Assembly (NCBI RefSeq): GCF_035222275.1
Contig: NC_085886.1
Location: 1,054,001 to 1,118,000, forward strand
Source: Podospora bellae-mahoneyi
Lineage: Eukaryota > Ascomycota > Sordariomycetes > Sordariales > Podosporaceae
DNA: 64,000 nt
Reading direction: 5' to 3'
The notes under the pieces are model-generated. The model saw only the letters and a list, made by a program, of their open reading frames with translations. It did no database searches and was not told the DNA's origin. Shown one piece after another: positions 42,146-54,698 of this stretch (positions within the stretch are counted from its first letter, which is position 1; each line of letters starts with the position of its first letter). The translations under genes were made by a program, and so were the position numbers.

Positions 42146-45100
42146 CTATCTGCCACCCTCCCTCCCCAAATCCCTCTCCACCATCTGCAAATCCGGAAAC
42201 CTCTTCTGAAAATCCCTAATATAATCCTCCTTCTCCCCCGCCGTCATCTTCAGCAACGCAGCCCCCCCATTCCCCGGTAAATCCACCGCCAACAACGCCT
42301 CTCTCTTAACAGGCGAAGCCGGCCTGTTTATCATCCCACCACCCGCCTGTTGCTGTCCCAAATGCACCGGCTTCGGCGGCGGCGCAGGCAACGGCTTCCC
42401 ACCCGAACTCGTCCCCGGCCTCCCTCCTTTATCCCCAATGATACTGCCCGGTTTCCTCGGCACATACGGCGGTTTCTCCTCCCCAACCCCCCCCAATGAT
42501 GATGTTGATGGCCGATCAGTATGCTGTCCATACCCCTGCGCAGTCCTAACAACAGCACTCCGATTGCTCTCATCCAGCAAACTCTGCACCTTGCTCTGTA
42601 TCGCCTGCGCCCTTGACGCTCCGCCCCCTCCCCCTCCCCCAGCCGGTTTAGGAGGCGGGACTGGACCACCACCCCCCCCTAAACCACTGCCCCGTTGCGC
42701 AACTCGCTGTCTATACTCCGCCTGCGCGGCAGCGACCCTGGCCTCCTCCTGCGCCAGCATCTGCGCTTCTTGCTCGCGCCTCATCTCAGGCGTCATCTCA
42801 TCCTGGTCATGATCATCATCGCTATGCCCGCCCGTGGCTACCGATCCCGTAATGGGAGTCAAAACATCATGACGGTCGAGGTCTTTGAGCGGAGACGGCG
42901 TCCGGACGATAGGACCAGAGGAGGAATTCCCGCCTTCAAACCGCTTAAACGCATCGCCAAACCTGCCTGCGAGGATATTCTTCGCTCCGGCGCCGATGGA
43001 AGACAGACTCCCCCGCTTCGTGTGCTTATGGGATTTGTCCTTCTTGGCCGGTTCCGGGTCTTCGAGAGAGCGGAGAAAGTCAACGTTGGAGGCAATGTTT
43101 TTGTCTTCTTCCAGTTTGGGGGTCGACGGGCGGCTTCTGTCGAGGGAAAATCTTGGAGAGGGGGCTTGTTCCTTTTCGCGGAGAAAGTCCAGGTTGGATT
43201 CGAGGTGAGTGCTGATTGGTCTTGGGCGTGATGCAAGGTTCTCCAGGCTTGGCCGTCCGCCTTCTAGGGACGGCCTCGAGGAAGAAGGATGGCGAACGTG
43301 GCCGGCCTGTGATGTGCCTTGATATGATGGCGTCCGGGAAACTGACCGAGCTGCTGGATCTCCGAGCGCCGAGGGAGCAAGACCGAGACCTGTCTCTGGA
43401 GCTCTGGGTACACTGGCTGCGCGGTGACCATCAGCAGGTGGGAATCGATACACTTGGTACGGCGAGGGTCCTTCCGCCGGCGGTGGCGATGTCATGGTGC
43501 CAGTCGACACCATGGTTGGTTTAGGAGTTGGCTGGTAAAGAGGCTGCGGGGGTGAAGAAATTGCCTGCAGCTCGGGGGTGTTGGAAATGATGGTCGACGC
43601 TCGGCTGGCCCCAGGTTGTTTTGGTGGCGCAGAGGCAGACTTGAGCGGAGGAGACACCCGTGATGGGTCTGCTGCCGCTGGATAGGGGTTGGCTCTGCTT
43701 CCGTCAATGGACTGCCGTTGGCTTGGTTGCGTTGGATTTGGCGAAGGCGAGGGCTTGATCTGGAAAGCCTCATCTGCCAACTTCTCCGCCACCCTTGTTG
43801 ACAGATCCTTGGGTAATTGCGGCGACCCCTGGTCAAAGTCGAATTTGGATCCATGGTCATGTAGAAGCGAAAACTGGTCAAGAGACGGGAATTTTGATGA
43901 CAGTTCATCCCCGCCCTTGATTATTGGCCTCGCATCAAGCGCGGCAAAGGGATCTCCATTCGTCACCTTGGGTGACGTGACTGTTGCTGTTGTCGGAGCA
44001 CTGGGCTGGGCAGCCGGCACTCGGCCTCGCCTCATGCGCTCAATCTCGGGAATGACCTGCTGTTCCTGAGTGGCTTTCGGAGAAAACACGGCGCCAACAA
44101 GAGGCGGCGACGTGACCTTTTGCTGTAGTGATGAACTCTGTTTATGCTGATGAGGGTCTCCCTGCGACTTCCCCGAGTAAATCTAGATGTCCGAGTTAGC
44201 AACCGCCTTTCACTCTTCAATCTCAACAAGTGACTTACATCTTTGACTGGTGGCTCCCGGCCCTGCATTTTGCAGGCCTCACGGAGTACCTGATAAATAT
44301 TCGGCCTGGCCTGCTGATTTTCACGCAGCATCCAGCCTAGCAAAGATCAGCTTCCAAAGTCAACTTTCCAACCTTCTCCCCCCGGCCCCCCCCAAAAAAC
44401 AAACAAACAAAAAAAAAAAAAAACTCACCAATAAGTCCCTTGAGCCTATCTGAAAAGGCAGGGTAACTAGGATATCTGAAACTGGCATTCAGAATAGCAA
44501 GCTGTCCCTGCTCCTCAAAAGGCGTGGTATAATAGCAAAGCTTGTACAGCAGCACGCCGAGCGCCCAAATGTCCGACTTCTCGTCAATCGGCTGTTTCCT
44601 GTAGACATCGACCATTTCCGGACTCCTGTACTGCATCGTGGTGTGTTTCTGAACATCCTCATCCATCAACCTGCACTCGACCACCGTCTGGGGAGCCGCG
44701 CGCGGTGCCGCCGCCGAACCGAAATCGCAGAGCTTGAACTTCCGGACAGACCCAACCATGGTGATTAGCACATTCTCGACCTTCAAGTCGCGGTGCAAAA
44801 GCGGCGGTCGGAGGTAATGCATGCAGGCCACGCCCTCAGCAACGTCGGCAAAAATGTTGAGAATCTCGGGTTCCGTCAGCCGGTGCTGCAGGCGCGTGTT
44901 CATAAAGTCGATCAGCCCGCCGCCGTTGCAGTACTCCATGAGCAAAAACACCTCGTACCCGCCGCCGCGCAGCTCCGATGCGTGAGAGTCGATATACGTG
45001 ACAATGGCCTTGTGGCCCTTCAGGCGCTTCATGGTCTCGACCTCGGTGCGCATCCCCCGCAGCGATTCCTTGTCCGGGACGGCGACCCGCTTGAGCACGG

Positions 45101-45332
45101 CCAGGTCGGTCCCGTTGACGGGGGCGGCCAGCTTGACCAGATATACATGTGCGAAGCCGCCCTCGGAGAGGTATTTCTGAATCACCACGCGGTGGTTGCC
45201 GACCTGGATCTTGGTGCCGGGGGAGAAGGTGCCCGCCGGTGGTGCGCCGGGGATGCTCCCTGGTACGGGTGCCCCGTAAGGTACTGCGGGCCGCGCCGCT
45301 GCCGGCACCGCCGCCTGGCCGTACGAAGCCAT
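42146..45332 (-). CDS. Ark/Prk-type actin-regulating kinase (NAK family)
   Basis: A serine/threonine kinase of the Numb-associated-kinase family (yeast Ark1/Prk1/Akl1, animal AAK1) that phosphorylates endocytic coat proteins and controls actin-patch turnover. Exons 45332-44429, 44336-44239 and 44182-42146 give 1012 residues. The kinase domain spans about 45-330: Gly loop YLSEGGFAHVYLV, ATP lysine K81, catalytic HRDLKVEN (180-187), DFG at 203-205 and TTMQYRSPEM in the activation segment, a NAK signature. The REPPVKDIYS junction across intron 2 is also typical. The long C-terminal half is disordered, Pro/Ser-rich with poly-Gly near residue 810-820 and possible SH3 ligands (PPPPKP), ending in a conserved-looking YIRDFQKRFPDL helix. 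An in-frame ATG at 45479 would add 49 residues and is less likely. Confidence 0.93.
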
Positions 45333-46319
45333 GACCGTGAAATTCCTCCGATGGGCAGCAGCGTGTGTTTGGTGAAGCTGCGAGGTATCGGGGAACACGG
45401 GTTCGGGGCGGTCGGGACCGAGAAAAAGGGGGCGGTCGACAGTCCGGGGCGGTGAGAGGGGAGGGAAACAGCTGGACACGGAAGACGACGAACGGAAACG
45501 GGGAGCGACTGGTTCGCGGGGGGGGTGGGAGGGAGAGGGTGGACTTGGGCGGAGCAGGTTTTGGCTGGCAAGCGACTTTCAGGGCATCGATGGGGAATTC
45601 GGTTTCGCGGGGGAGTGGTTGCTGCCTACGCTACGCGCCGCATGGCCGAGCAGTGGTCGGTTCAGCAGATATTGAATCTTGAGTGATCCTCGAGGATGAC
45701 GACAAACGTTTGCTTTGGGGGACAGAGGCTGAATTCGATGTTTGTCGTGCTGCTCATCCAGGTACAAGTACCGCCTGAAAGACAGACAAATGCCAATGCC
45801 AATGCCAGGCAGGTCAGTGCTTACACCTCACTGCACACGGACAACTCAGGTGGAGCCAGCTGGCAAGGGATGGCTTGGCATTTCCCCAGACCCCCAGTTC
45901 AGGGGGGGGGCCACTTTCAGGGGACGACGGGCCAATTCAGGAGGAGCCACATCAACGAAACACCTCACCACGACCAACGCATCAAACTGTTAACATCTCG
46001 CGGCCTGATATTGTATACGCTTTTAGACTCAAAAAAGAACAAGCCGATATAGCTTTGGACATGACTGATTAGGTGCGTACTCTAGTCTATATAGATTTCA
46101 TCCCGAGAAAATAACTACGTCTCATCTTCACCGTAATCATCTCCCAAACCAGATGCCACGGGCGATTCCCTCTCACCACAAGACATCTTCATGCAAAAAA
46201 TGGTATCCAGTCATAAAATCCCCACAAGCCCACATTCCAACACACAACAACGCTCTGTACCAAACGCTTGCCCATGTACATCATCATCAACAAGAGGAAA
46301 AGAAAAGATGGTCGACAGA
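45333..46319. other. Intergenic region between Ark-type kinase and permease
   Basis: About 990 bases containing the kinase promoter and 5' leader on the left and the permease 3' region on the right. ATGGCCGAGCAGTGG near 45642 resembles the start of a tRNA-Ser/Leu, but no anticodon or T arm follows. A G-run is at 45902-45911. No gene is seen. Confidence 0.55.
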
Positions 46320-48248
46320 TCAGAAAAGGGCTCCCAACATGCGTTTGCGTAAGGGTTTCTTTTCTTCAGGCTCGAAATTGACCGGATCCCTAAACTTGGC
46401 ATCCGTCTTGAGATCAATCGCGTGCAGAGGCGTCTGCAGCCTCCACTCTCCCGTCTTCACCTTCCACCCGAGCCAGAGAACAAACATCACCGGTGCGGCC
46501 AGGTAGCCCTTGAAGAACTTCTCAGCCGTCTCCGCCGCAGTAGCACCTGGTTTAGGCTATTATCAACAAAAAGAGTCAGCAAATATCACTATGATGAAGG
46601 ACAAGAAGATGGAAAAACAGACCTTGGCGCAGACGTAGAAGGCGGCTGCGAGACAGACGCCGTTGAAAATGAGGGCAATCCAGCTTCCCCAGACACCACC
46701 TGATGGCTTGTATGGGACCAGGTCAAGGGACAAGCCTTGGACCTCCATAGCCTTCCGGAAGCGAATGTGCGCGAGGCAAATCGAGCCCCAGATGAAGAAA
46801 TACGTCACGCCAGTGACGGCAAGAAGCCAGTCGAACAACTTCATACCCGCATCGTTCGGTGCCAGCCCGACATACGCAATCAAGGCAAACAGGAGGAGCA
46901 CGATGGTGCAACGCACAGGACGGCCCTGCTTGTCGATTTTGGCCAGGCAAGTGGGTGCCATGCCAACTTGAGCCATCGCCTGGACAGTGCGAGTGAAACC
47001 AAACGACGACGAGTTGGCGACACTGATGACGGCGATGGTGATGACGCCGTTCATGATGTGTGGGAGCACCTTGATTCCGGCATCCTGGATCGCCAAAACG
47101 AATGGTGATGCTTTGCTGTTGGCGCCCTCTGATCCGAGGAGTCGGGGATCGTCGGATGGCAAAATCAGGCCCATGATGAATAGGTTGAGAATGTAAAAGA
47201 AAGAGATGCGCCAAAAGACCTGCTTGCAGGCTTTGGGGACCGACTTCTCGGGGTTCTCTGATTCGGCCGCCGCGAGACCGGCCAGTTCGGTGCCGCCGAA
47301 AGAGAAAGAAGCGATCACAAACACGCTGGCAAAGCCCTCAAAGCCGTTCCTGAAAGCACCCGGGTCGCTCCAGTATTCGCCGCCCAAGTATCCCTGCCTT
47401 CCCACAGCGCCCGTGTTGATGACGATGCCGAGTATGATGAAGCCGGTGCAGGCTATGATCTTGATGACGCTGAGGGCACATTCGACTGTGTTTTCGTGTC
47501 AGAATGCGAGCTCCGTGCTGTGCTCTAGTGGGGACACAAACCTTCGCCATATCCTCGAACTCCAAATATTTGAATAAGTGCCAGTACTACCAGAAACACC
47601 GTCACCCATACTCCCATGTTAATTGTGTCATTCCAAAATTGTATCGTGATCGAGGCCGCAATAAGCTCAAAAGGAAGGATGATCAGCCAGGTTAGAGCGT
47701 AGCCCCAGCCGATGGCAAAGCCCCTGAGACATGACAGTTAGCGATCACCAGTCTATCACGTATAAAAATAACAGTGAACTTGCCATGTTGGGTCGAGAAA
47801 TCTTAAGCAGTGTTCGAAAAAGGCGCCATTGGAAGGATAGACGACCGAGAGCTCGGCGAGAGCCTGACAAGTAAACAACATCATTATTCCGATGAGAGTG
47901 TAGCATATAAGCTTGGAGAAAAGTTAGCTCGAGTTGGCTCTGTTAATAAGATAGATGCACTCACCACGCTGCCTGGTCCACCTGCACTCAACGCTGCCCC
48001 AGACCCAATGAAGAGACCAGCGCCAATCGCACCACCTGGAAGAGAACGGTTTTGTCAGAACAATACCACCATCCGCAAGCTGGGGACATACCCATGGCAA
48101 TCATTTGAAGATGCCTGTTCTTGAGGGACTTCTTGAGCTGGTTGTTCTCGACCGGGGTCAGTATCCCCATCTCCTCGTCCCGGCTGCTGGAGCGGGAAGC
48201 ATTATCCTGCGCTATCACCTTGGTGCCGGCCTCGTCTGGTGTAGTCAT
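46320..48248 (-). CDS. Amino-acid permease (APC superfamily, YAT family)
   Basis: A plasma-membrane amino-acid permease with about 12 hydrophobic helices. I read six exons: 48248-48092, 48035-47965, 47911-47784, 47723-47542, 47485-46623 and 46556-46320, giving 545 residues. The cytosolic N terminus ends at LKNRHLQMIAMG. Helix 1 carries the substrate-binding GGAIGAGLFIGSG (53-65). FSFGGTELAGLAAAESENPEKSVP and ANSSSFGFTRTVQAMA are YAT-family blocks. The C-terminal tail is basic (KPLRKRMLG). Intron 3 (47783-47724) starts with GCAAGT, a GC-AG intron; the other introns are ordinary GT-AG of 53-66 bases. Substrate specificity cannot be read from the sequence, and the N-terminal exons rest on splice signals plus family match. 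Confidence 0.92.
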
Positions 48249-49578
48249 GTCGTCGTTTCTTGCTTTTGATGAACGTGGTTGTTGGGGTGGTCTCGGAACA
48301 AAAAAAAATGTGACATAAATGGCCTGAGCGAGGAAGGCCAGCAGAGCAGACAAGGAGGGGGATAGCGGGCTATTAGTATGCATGGCGATGCCGCCACCAG
48401 AATGATAACGAGAATTATGGTTTGGAATCTAGCAAGCCAAAATCCCTTGGCGCTATACTGGTGTTCACTGGCATGGAAGATAGCAGAAGATAGATTGGTG
48501 AACTCTTGATATTGGCCCCCGTACAAGTCGTCCGCCGTCGGGATTGGGTTGGTAGACGGGGAGGACTAGAAAATGCCCTCCGGTTTCCATTCTGGGCCGG
48601 ATCACAGACTTGTTCTCTCGGAGGGACCGAGTAGATCTCTGTTATCAGGGCAAAGGTGCCGGTCGAGTGTTCTGTGGGTCGGAGATGGACATAAGGTTTG
48701 GACGATGCAATGACACCATCCTGACAGGACCCTAGGTCTCCACTGTCCCCCTGCCAGGGTTGCCAGTTCGAATGCCATTCCATCTTGACAGGACCCTTCC
48801 TGCCGATCGATGGAACCAAACCAAAGCGTTGGTCTTTGAGCTGTCGAGCCGGCTACTTCTTGACGGTCAGGTTACCACGTCTCACTGAACCAGAAACGGT
48901 CTTTGACAGTTCGTTCTCCGTCTTCCTTTTCAACTGTTGGATCATGAACCAAGCGTTTGCTCAACCGGTCAAGTTAATCTAGTCTTTGATAAGCATATCC
49001 CAGAGCGATGATTCGAACGGCAACTAAGTACTAGGAGAATCGGACGTACGCAAACCTCTCCGAGAACCTGGAAGAGAAGAGAAAGCTCCACCCAGAATCA
49101 AGCAACACCATGCGAGAATGCGAGAAAAGCTTGTGGCCGTTGTGAAGGGACTTGTGTCGTGGTCCCCAGCTTCCCCAGGGAGTTCCAGCCAGCATATTCC
49201 TCCCGACTTGTGAAGACACCAGCTTATCTCGTCACCCGCGCTGTGTATGGGGCACCTCCTTTCTTCATGATGCAATGGAACAAGTCCAGAGACCACCACC
49301 CCATGACCCAAGAAATACTATCGAGCCATTGACATCATACCTCGATCAACCTGCCCCATCTCGGTGTTAACACCAGTCCGATTCACATGGTCACCGTTAG
49401 AAGTGACGACAGGTGGCCGGCGCCCGTAACGCCGGGATTTCTCCACGTTCCCGGATGTAAGGCCATGTGCAACAACCAGACTCGACTCTGGGGAATGACA
49501 CTATTGTGAAGAAAGACCATCACTTGTACCTATTCGTAAAGATGCCCTCAAAGCTGTCACAACTTCAACCACACCTCT
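48249..49578. other. Intergenic region permease to TTI1
   Basis: About 1.3 kb holding the permease promoter and the TTI1 3' region. No open frame resembles a protein, and no repeat or RNA gene is apparent. A TTCGAA near 49013 lacks a matching tRNA stem. Confidence 0.55.
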
Positions 49579-52500
49579 CTACCTTCCCCCAACCTCCACC
49601 CTCACAAACCCAAACCCCTCCATCACCGGCTGCTTAACCTCCAACCCCCTCAGCAACCCCCTCTCATACAACCTCAACCAAACCGCATCCCCATTCACCG
49701 TCTCCATCGCGTCCTTTAATTCCTTCTGCCCAGGCAAGACATCAACCATCAACTCCAAAATCTCATCAAACATCTCATCCTCCACCTTGACATAGGAAAC
49801 AACATCCCTCACCAACCCAACCGCCGCCTCCCAAAGCCGCGTAGATTGTGAAAACCTCCCGCCCCCTGAAGGTGTGGTATACGACGAGGAAACCATCTTC
49901 ATCCCCCCATTATCAGGAGATGTAGTCGGCCCACTGCCAAAATCAAGGTTGAGCAGTCCCCCTGTTCCAATCGAGGATGACAACAAACCCGTAGAGGCCG
50001 TAGAAGTAGGAATCATAATCCCTCCCCCATCACTTCTATTCCCACCACCACCACCACCACCACCAATCAACCCCCTCCCCTTGTTACTCGTCCCCTTCTT
50101 CTGACCCATAGCCTCCGCCTTAACCTTGATCATCCAAGCCCTCAACCCCTGCCCCTTTTCTCCCCACACACTCCTCAACCTCGTCCCCAAAAAGTCACCC
50201 GCCCCTTTACACAGCCCCCCCAACGCCTTAGCAGCCGCTATCGCAACAAAGGGCTCCGGATCATGCAACCTCGTGGTCAAAACCGGCCAGATCACGTTCA
50301 CAAGCGGTAAGAATGCATTCTCCGACGGGGACAAGGCAGGTATAACGGTTGTGATAAGATCCAGGAGTGATTTCCTCAGGGTAGGAGTAGGAGAGGTAAG
50401 ATAGTGCTGCGTCAGCGTCAGTATCCTAGTCAGCAACTGATACGTCGGCGTCTGGACAGCTTCTTTCTCTTCCTCCATCTCCTTCTTTTCTTCATCATCA
50501 TCATCATCATCATCATCCTCAGCAGCTTCCAGCTCCTCAACAAACGACTTCTCCTTCCTCTTCTCCCTCCCCGGACCCCAGGCCTTTCTCGGGACAGGCC
50601 GAAACGGCTCCTCAGCCCTCGATTTCGACCCCTCCACTCTCGCAAGATGCTTCCCCACCGTTTCCAGAATCCCCTCCACCCCCTGAGGTCGATAACCCCT
50701 CTTTTTATGATCAACAGCAGGTTCGCTGTCACCACCCGCAAGAAGCAACACATCCGACTTCACCCCCTGCGTCACGACCTCCCCCAAAACATCAAACAGC
50801 CCCTCAACAAAAACAGGATACCCATGATAATTATCCAGCGCCGCAAAAACAGCCTGCACCGTATCCTCCAAAAACGGCACCAGTTTCGGCCCCGTCAGCC
50901 TAATCATCATCGTCAAAACCCTCGTCGAAGCGGGGCTTATGTCAAAAGTATTGAGGCGTAGGGAGACAGAATCAAGCATGTAATCCGCATTGTCGACAAT
51001 CAACTCCGACACGGAACCATACCCGCACGAAGAGGCGAGAATGTTCAACGTAGTGATCGCATGCCGCCTGAGTTGAGGCTTTTCTGACCCGAGAAAGGTA
51101 GTGACAGGATACAAGACGTCGATGAGCTCGGGGCGAAAGTCCTCTTCGAGACGGGTGGCATAATACGCGGTGACCTCGAGGGCGAGGGCTTCGAGTTGCC
51201 AAGGGGGGGGTTCGACAGAATCAGAGCGGGACGCGAGAACAGAGGTGGAAAAGTCGTAGAGCTCTTGGAAGGCTTCGTCTTGCTGCTGGGTCTCGCCCAG
51301 TGCAGAAAAGTCAAAGAGCTCGTCCATGTCGGCAGATTGAGCGTAGCTCGACTTGAGGAGCTGAAAGGCGAGCCAGAAGGAGGCAATCTGTGTTGTGGGT
51401 TCATCCGAGTCGCGGACGTAGCTGAGCATAGAGGTTGCGAGTTTGACCTGTAGACTCGAAGGCCCGATCTCAGAGATGAGGGAGCCGAGCTCGTTTCTGG
51501 TAGCCTTTTGGCCTTCAGAGCCAAGAATGACAGGGCTGTATGTTGCCAACTCGGTATTTCCTGATGTGATGAGGGCTGTGGGCTGAGATAGATCGACGGC
51601 GCCTAGGTCATCAATCACCTTTGGAGGTTTCGAAGCCTTCATCAGAGTGATGATGCTGTCTCTTAGTGAATCAGCCAGAGAATCGTCCAAAGTTGACGAG
51701 TCCATCTGCATGGCAACTGCTAGCTTGCTTCCCCGGAGAATACTTCTGATAGCCAATTGCTTGGTCTTTTCGTTGCTGGATTGCATCATTCTTGGGAGGC
51801 CAGCGACCCAGCTGTACAGGGCAGATTTGATGCCGTTGCTCAGCTCCGGGTAGATGCTGACGAGGTCCTGGAGGCTGGTCTCGAGTCTTGATTGAGCTGC
51901 GTCATCCTCCTGCAACATCAGTGCTGTCTCGACCAATATTGATTGACTGTCAGCGAGTGAAGCGTGACACTCATCCAGCAGAGCGATACATAGTCTGTAA
52001 AGAGCACGCTGGACCTCTTCAGACTCATTACTTCGCAGCTTGAGAACCGCAGATAAAGCAATCTTCACTTGAGCAGCAGTTGCTTTGAGCCATGACGGTG
52101 TTAGTTCGATATCCCTGGACTCTGAGTCGCCTTCGGATTTTGTCTCCTCCGCGGCCGGTGTGGCTGTCTCCAGCTGCCGGAGCAGACCCCTGACCTTGAG
52201 GTCACCCAACACATTGACAAACACAAGCTGGAGGGCTTCCAAACAAGCCACAAGAACTCGCTTTTGAGTTTGCCTTTCAAGCGGCGGAGACAACCGTTTA
52301 CCGAGACCAGACACCGTGCCAGGCAGAAACTGAGCAAGAACAGAGTTGTCTCTGGTACTGATGAAGACAGCCCGCAAGCAAGCCACCGCCTCAAGTTGAA
52401 TCAAAGAAGGAAGATCCTCGGTGACGGCATCAATCATCACAGTGACACTGTGACCAAGTGCCGGGATGGAGTCTTCTCCAGGAATCTCCGATCTTTGAAG

Positions 52501-53030
52501 CCGAGCAGGGTCGACTGAAGTGATCAAGGCTCCCAGCGTTTTGAACCCTTCAATAATCGTTTCTTCCGGAACGTCCTTCTTCCTTTCTTGACCGGGCACA
52601 CCACCAATGGTGAACGAAAGAAGAATCAAAAGCTGCCGAAAAAGGGCTGCCGATGTTTTGACCTTCCACCCATGCTGTATGAGTTCTCTAAGTAGACGGA
52701 TGACGCCCTCGACCACCCGCATCGGGTATTGGTCCCTGTCACGGAGGACTTGCGACAAAGGGACAAAGACATAGTCGGCGAGCCTGTCGTCTAGGATGCT
52801 GTCATCTTGGCTGGCCTGGGTTGACCAGAGTTCAGTGAGCGATTCGACATGTTGCAGAATCTCTTTTGCATCGGCTGTCTTGTCCTGGGAGCGGACGGCC
52901 AACTGGTTGAGAGGCACACAGACCCGCTTCAACTGTTGCAATGTCAGTCAAAGTGTCTGGCATTGATGTGAGCACAACCTACCTTTTGGAAGAACTCGGT
53001 CCTCGGAGTAGAGACTGCGATTGTCGACAT
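49579..53030 (-). CDS. TTI1: Tel2-interacting protein Tti1 (TTT complex)
   Basis: A HEAT-repeat scaffold of the Tel2-Tti1-Tti2 complex, the Hsp90 co-chaperone that matures PIKK kinases (TOR, ATM/Tel1, ATR/Mec1). Exon 1 is just 48 bases (53030-52983, MSTIAVSTPRTEFFQK). A 50-base intron follows and exon 2 is 52932-49579, giving 1133 residues, in the family range. The N-terminal FFQK|LKRVCVPLNQLA junction matches Tti1 proteins. Alpha-helical repeats continue to about residue 1000, interrupted by an acidic Asp/Glu insertion near 840-860 and a Gly-rich disordered insert near 960-1010. An internal ATG at 52941 lies inside the intron and is not the start. It shares a divergent promoter with SYF2. 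Confidence 0.88.
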
Positions 53031-53611
53031 GGTGTTCAGCCTGGAGCACCGCTCATTAGAGATCAGTTGGGCTTCGGTGGTTGCTTTCGAGAGGATGGCA
53101 AGTGATGGATGCTGAACTTGAAGCTCGCTCTTGCCCAGCTGCCTAACGGCTCAAAGTTGAACAGCCCAAGGTATCCCAAGTCACAGCTGCGATGCCGATA
53201 TGCTGAATGATTTTCAATGAAAAATTAGATGTACGCTGCTAATTCATATTTCTCATGTCTCTCAGAGTGTTTGAATGTGGTTCCATAATGGTGTCTCAAC
53301 AGCGGCTTCAACAGCGGCTTCTACAGCGGTTGTGCCGCTGTAACTTTGGGCCTTTGGCTCGCCGTAAGCTTCGAACCCGACTTGGGTGAAGCAAAAGTAT
53401 CAAGGGTTAGGGTTACGACAAGACTTTGGTCCCACAAAAGCCAACAAGGTTCTTTTCGCAACAACCGTCTGGCCCACAAAGTCCACCATTCATCCATGAT
53501 TCCAACTTGCGACTTGCGACCGTCATCCATCATCACCAAACAACAACAACAACAACAACAACAATAACAACAATAAACAACCACATAACCCCCCCCCCCT
53601 TCAACCACCAA
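53031..53611. promoter_or_regulatory. Divergent promoter TTI1/SYF2 with tandem repeat, hairpin and telobox
   Basis: Features seen: two perfect copies of CAACAGCGGCTT (53297-53320), a following perfect 8-bp inverted repeat with a 5-base loop (53322-53342, TACAGCGG/CCGCTGTA), and AGGGTTAGGGTTAC at 53403-53416, which matches the telomeric-repeat-like box bound by Tbf1-type factors in other fungi. A CAA repeat (53540-53576) lies just upstream of the SYF2 start. Confidence 0.5.
53540..53576. repeat. (CAA)n repeat in the SYF2 leader
   Basis: A run of CAA/AAC with two AAT interruptions, about 40-70 bases before the SYF2 start codon. It probably lies in the 5' untranslated region. Confidence 0.85.
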
Positions 53612-54502
53612 ATGGCCCCCACCACCAAAAGAAAATCCCCCGCCTCCGACCGCGAGGAAGAAACCTCACCCGAACCCTCCTCCAAGCGACAAGCCACACC
53701 AACAACAACAGAACCATCAAATCCCACCCCATCAGCAGAACCCCCGTCACAAACCTCAACCCAACAATCCCGCCTCGCCCGCTTCAAAGCCCTCCAAGCC
53801 CGCGCCAAATCCTCCTCCACCCAAAACCTCAAAGAAGCCACCAAAGAATCCCAACGCCTCGCCTCCGACCCCTCCCAACTAACCGCCATAAACCGCAAGC
53901 ACGCCGTAGCCTCCCACAAGCTCCTCAAAGCCGAAATCGAAGACTCGGGCGGCGACTTTGAACGAAAGCGCGCGTGGGACTGGACGATCGAAGAGTCCGA
54001 ACGCTGGGACAAGCGCGTCAAGAAGAAGGACGCCCACAGGGACGACACCGCCTTCCGCGACTACCAGCGCCAGTCGGAAAAGTCCTACAAGCGTCAGCTC
54101 AAGAGCATGGGCGCGCCCGATGTCGAGAAATACACCCGCGACAAGATGGCGGCGATTGAAAAGGCGGCCGCCGAGGGGACGCTCGAGATTGTCGAGACGG
54201 AGGACGGGGAGATGATTGCTGTTGACAAGGATGGCACCTTTTTTAGCACGGCGGATTCGACGGATTTTGCGCGACATAAACCTGACAAGGCGGCGGTGGA
54301 TAGGCTGGTGGAGGATCTGAGAAAGGCCGAGGAGGCGTCGCTCAAGAAGAGGAGGGAGAGGCAGGCTAGGAATGGGGAGGATAATGGGGACGTGACGTAT
54401 ATTAACGAGAAGAACAAGCAGTTTAACCAGAAGCTGGCGCGGTTCTACAACAAGTACACTGCCGAGATTCGGGATAGTTTTGAGAGGGGAACTATGGTTT
54501 AG
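53612..54502 (+). CDS. SYF2: Pre-mRNA splicing factor Syf2
   Basis: A Prp19-complex-associated splicing factor that acts at the catalytic steps and is linked to cell-cycle progression. It is a single exon of 296 residues starting at MAPTTKRKSP. A longer in-frame start at 53426 would translate the CAA-rich leader and is rejected. The N-terminal 60 residues are disordered; the helical SYF2 domain begins around RLARFKALQARAKSS. Signatures WDWTIEESERWDKRVKKKD, YKRQLKSMGAPDVEKY and the C-terminal INEKNKQFNQKLARFYNKYT are all present, the last being the family hallmark. It converges on the COQ11-like gene with 196 bases between stops. Together with CWC15 it is the second NTC-associated factor in this window. 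Confidence 0.96.
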   Translation: MAPTTKRKSPASDREEETSPEPSSKRQATPTTTEPSNPTPSAEPPSQTSTQQSRLARFKALQARAKSSSTQNLKEATKESQRLASDPSQLTAINRKHAVASHKLLKAEIEDSGGDFERKRAWDWTIEESERWDKRVKKKDAHRDDTAFRDYQRQSEKSYKRQLKSMGAPDVEKYTRDKMAAIEKAAAEGTLEIVETEDGEMIAVDKDGTFFSTADSTDFARHKPDKAAVDRLVEDLRKAEEASLKKRRERQARNGEDNGDVTYINEKNKQFNQKLARFYNKYTAEIRDSFERGTMV

Positions 54503-54698
54503 TTTGGATTGTTTTGGGGTTGTAACATCAAAGAAGAAAAGCATTGGACGAGCGATACGGAGTTCAACCATGACGTGGGGTATTCTATTCATCTTACAGC
54601 AACTGGCGATGCAGCCAATGTTCGCCTGCTCATGGCAAAACGATCAAAATACAGTTACTGCTACTTGACTTCACACAGCCCGCCTTTCTGGTCTGTCT

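Noticed and set aside
45640-45690. ATGGCCGAGCAGTGG resembling a tRNA-Ser/Leu 5' half
   Set aside because: No foldable anticodon arm, variable arm or T arm follows.
52933-52982. TTI1 start at the internal ATG (52941)
   Set aside because: It lies in the 50-base intron; the 48-base first exon restores the conserved FFQK|LKRVCVPL N terminus.
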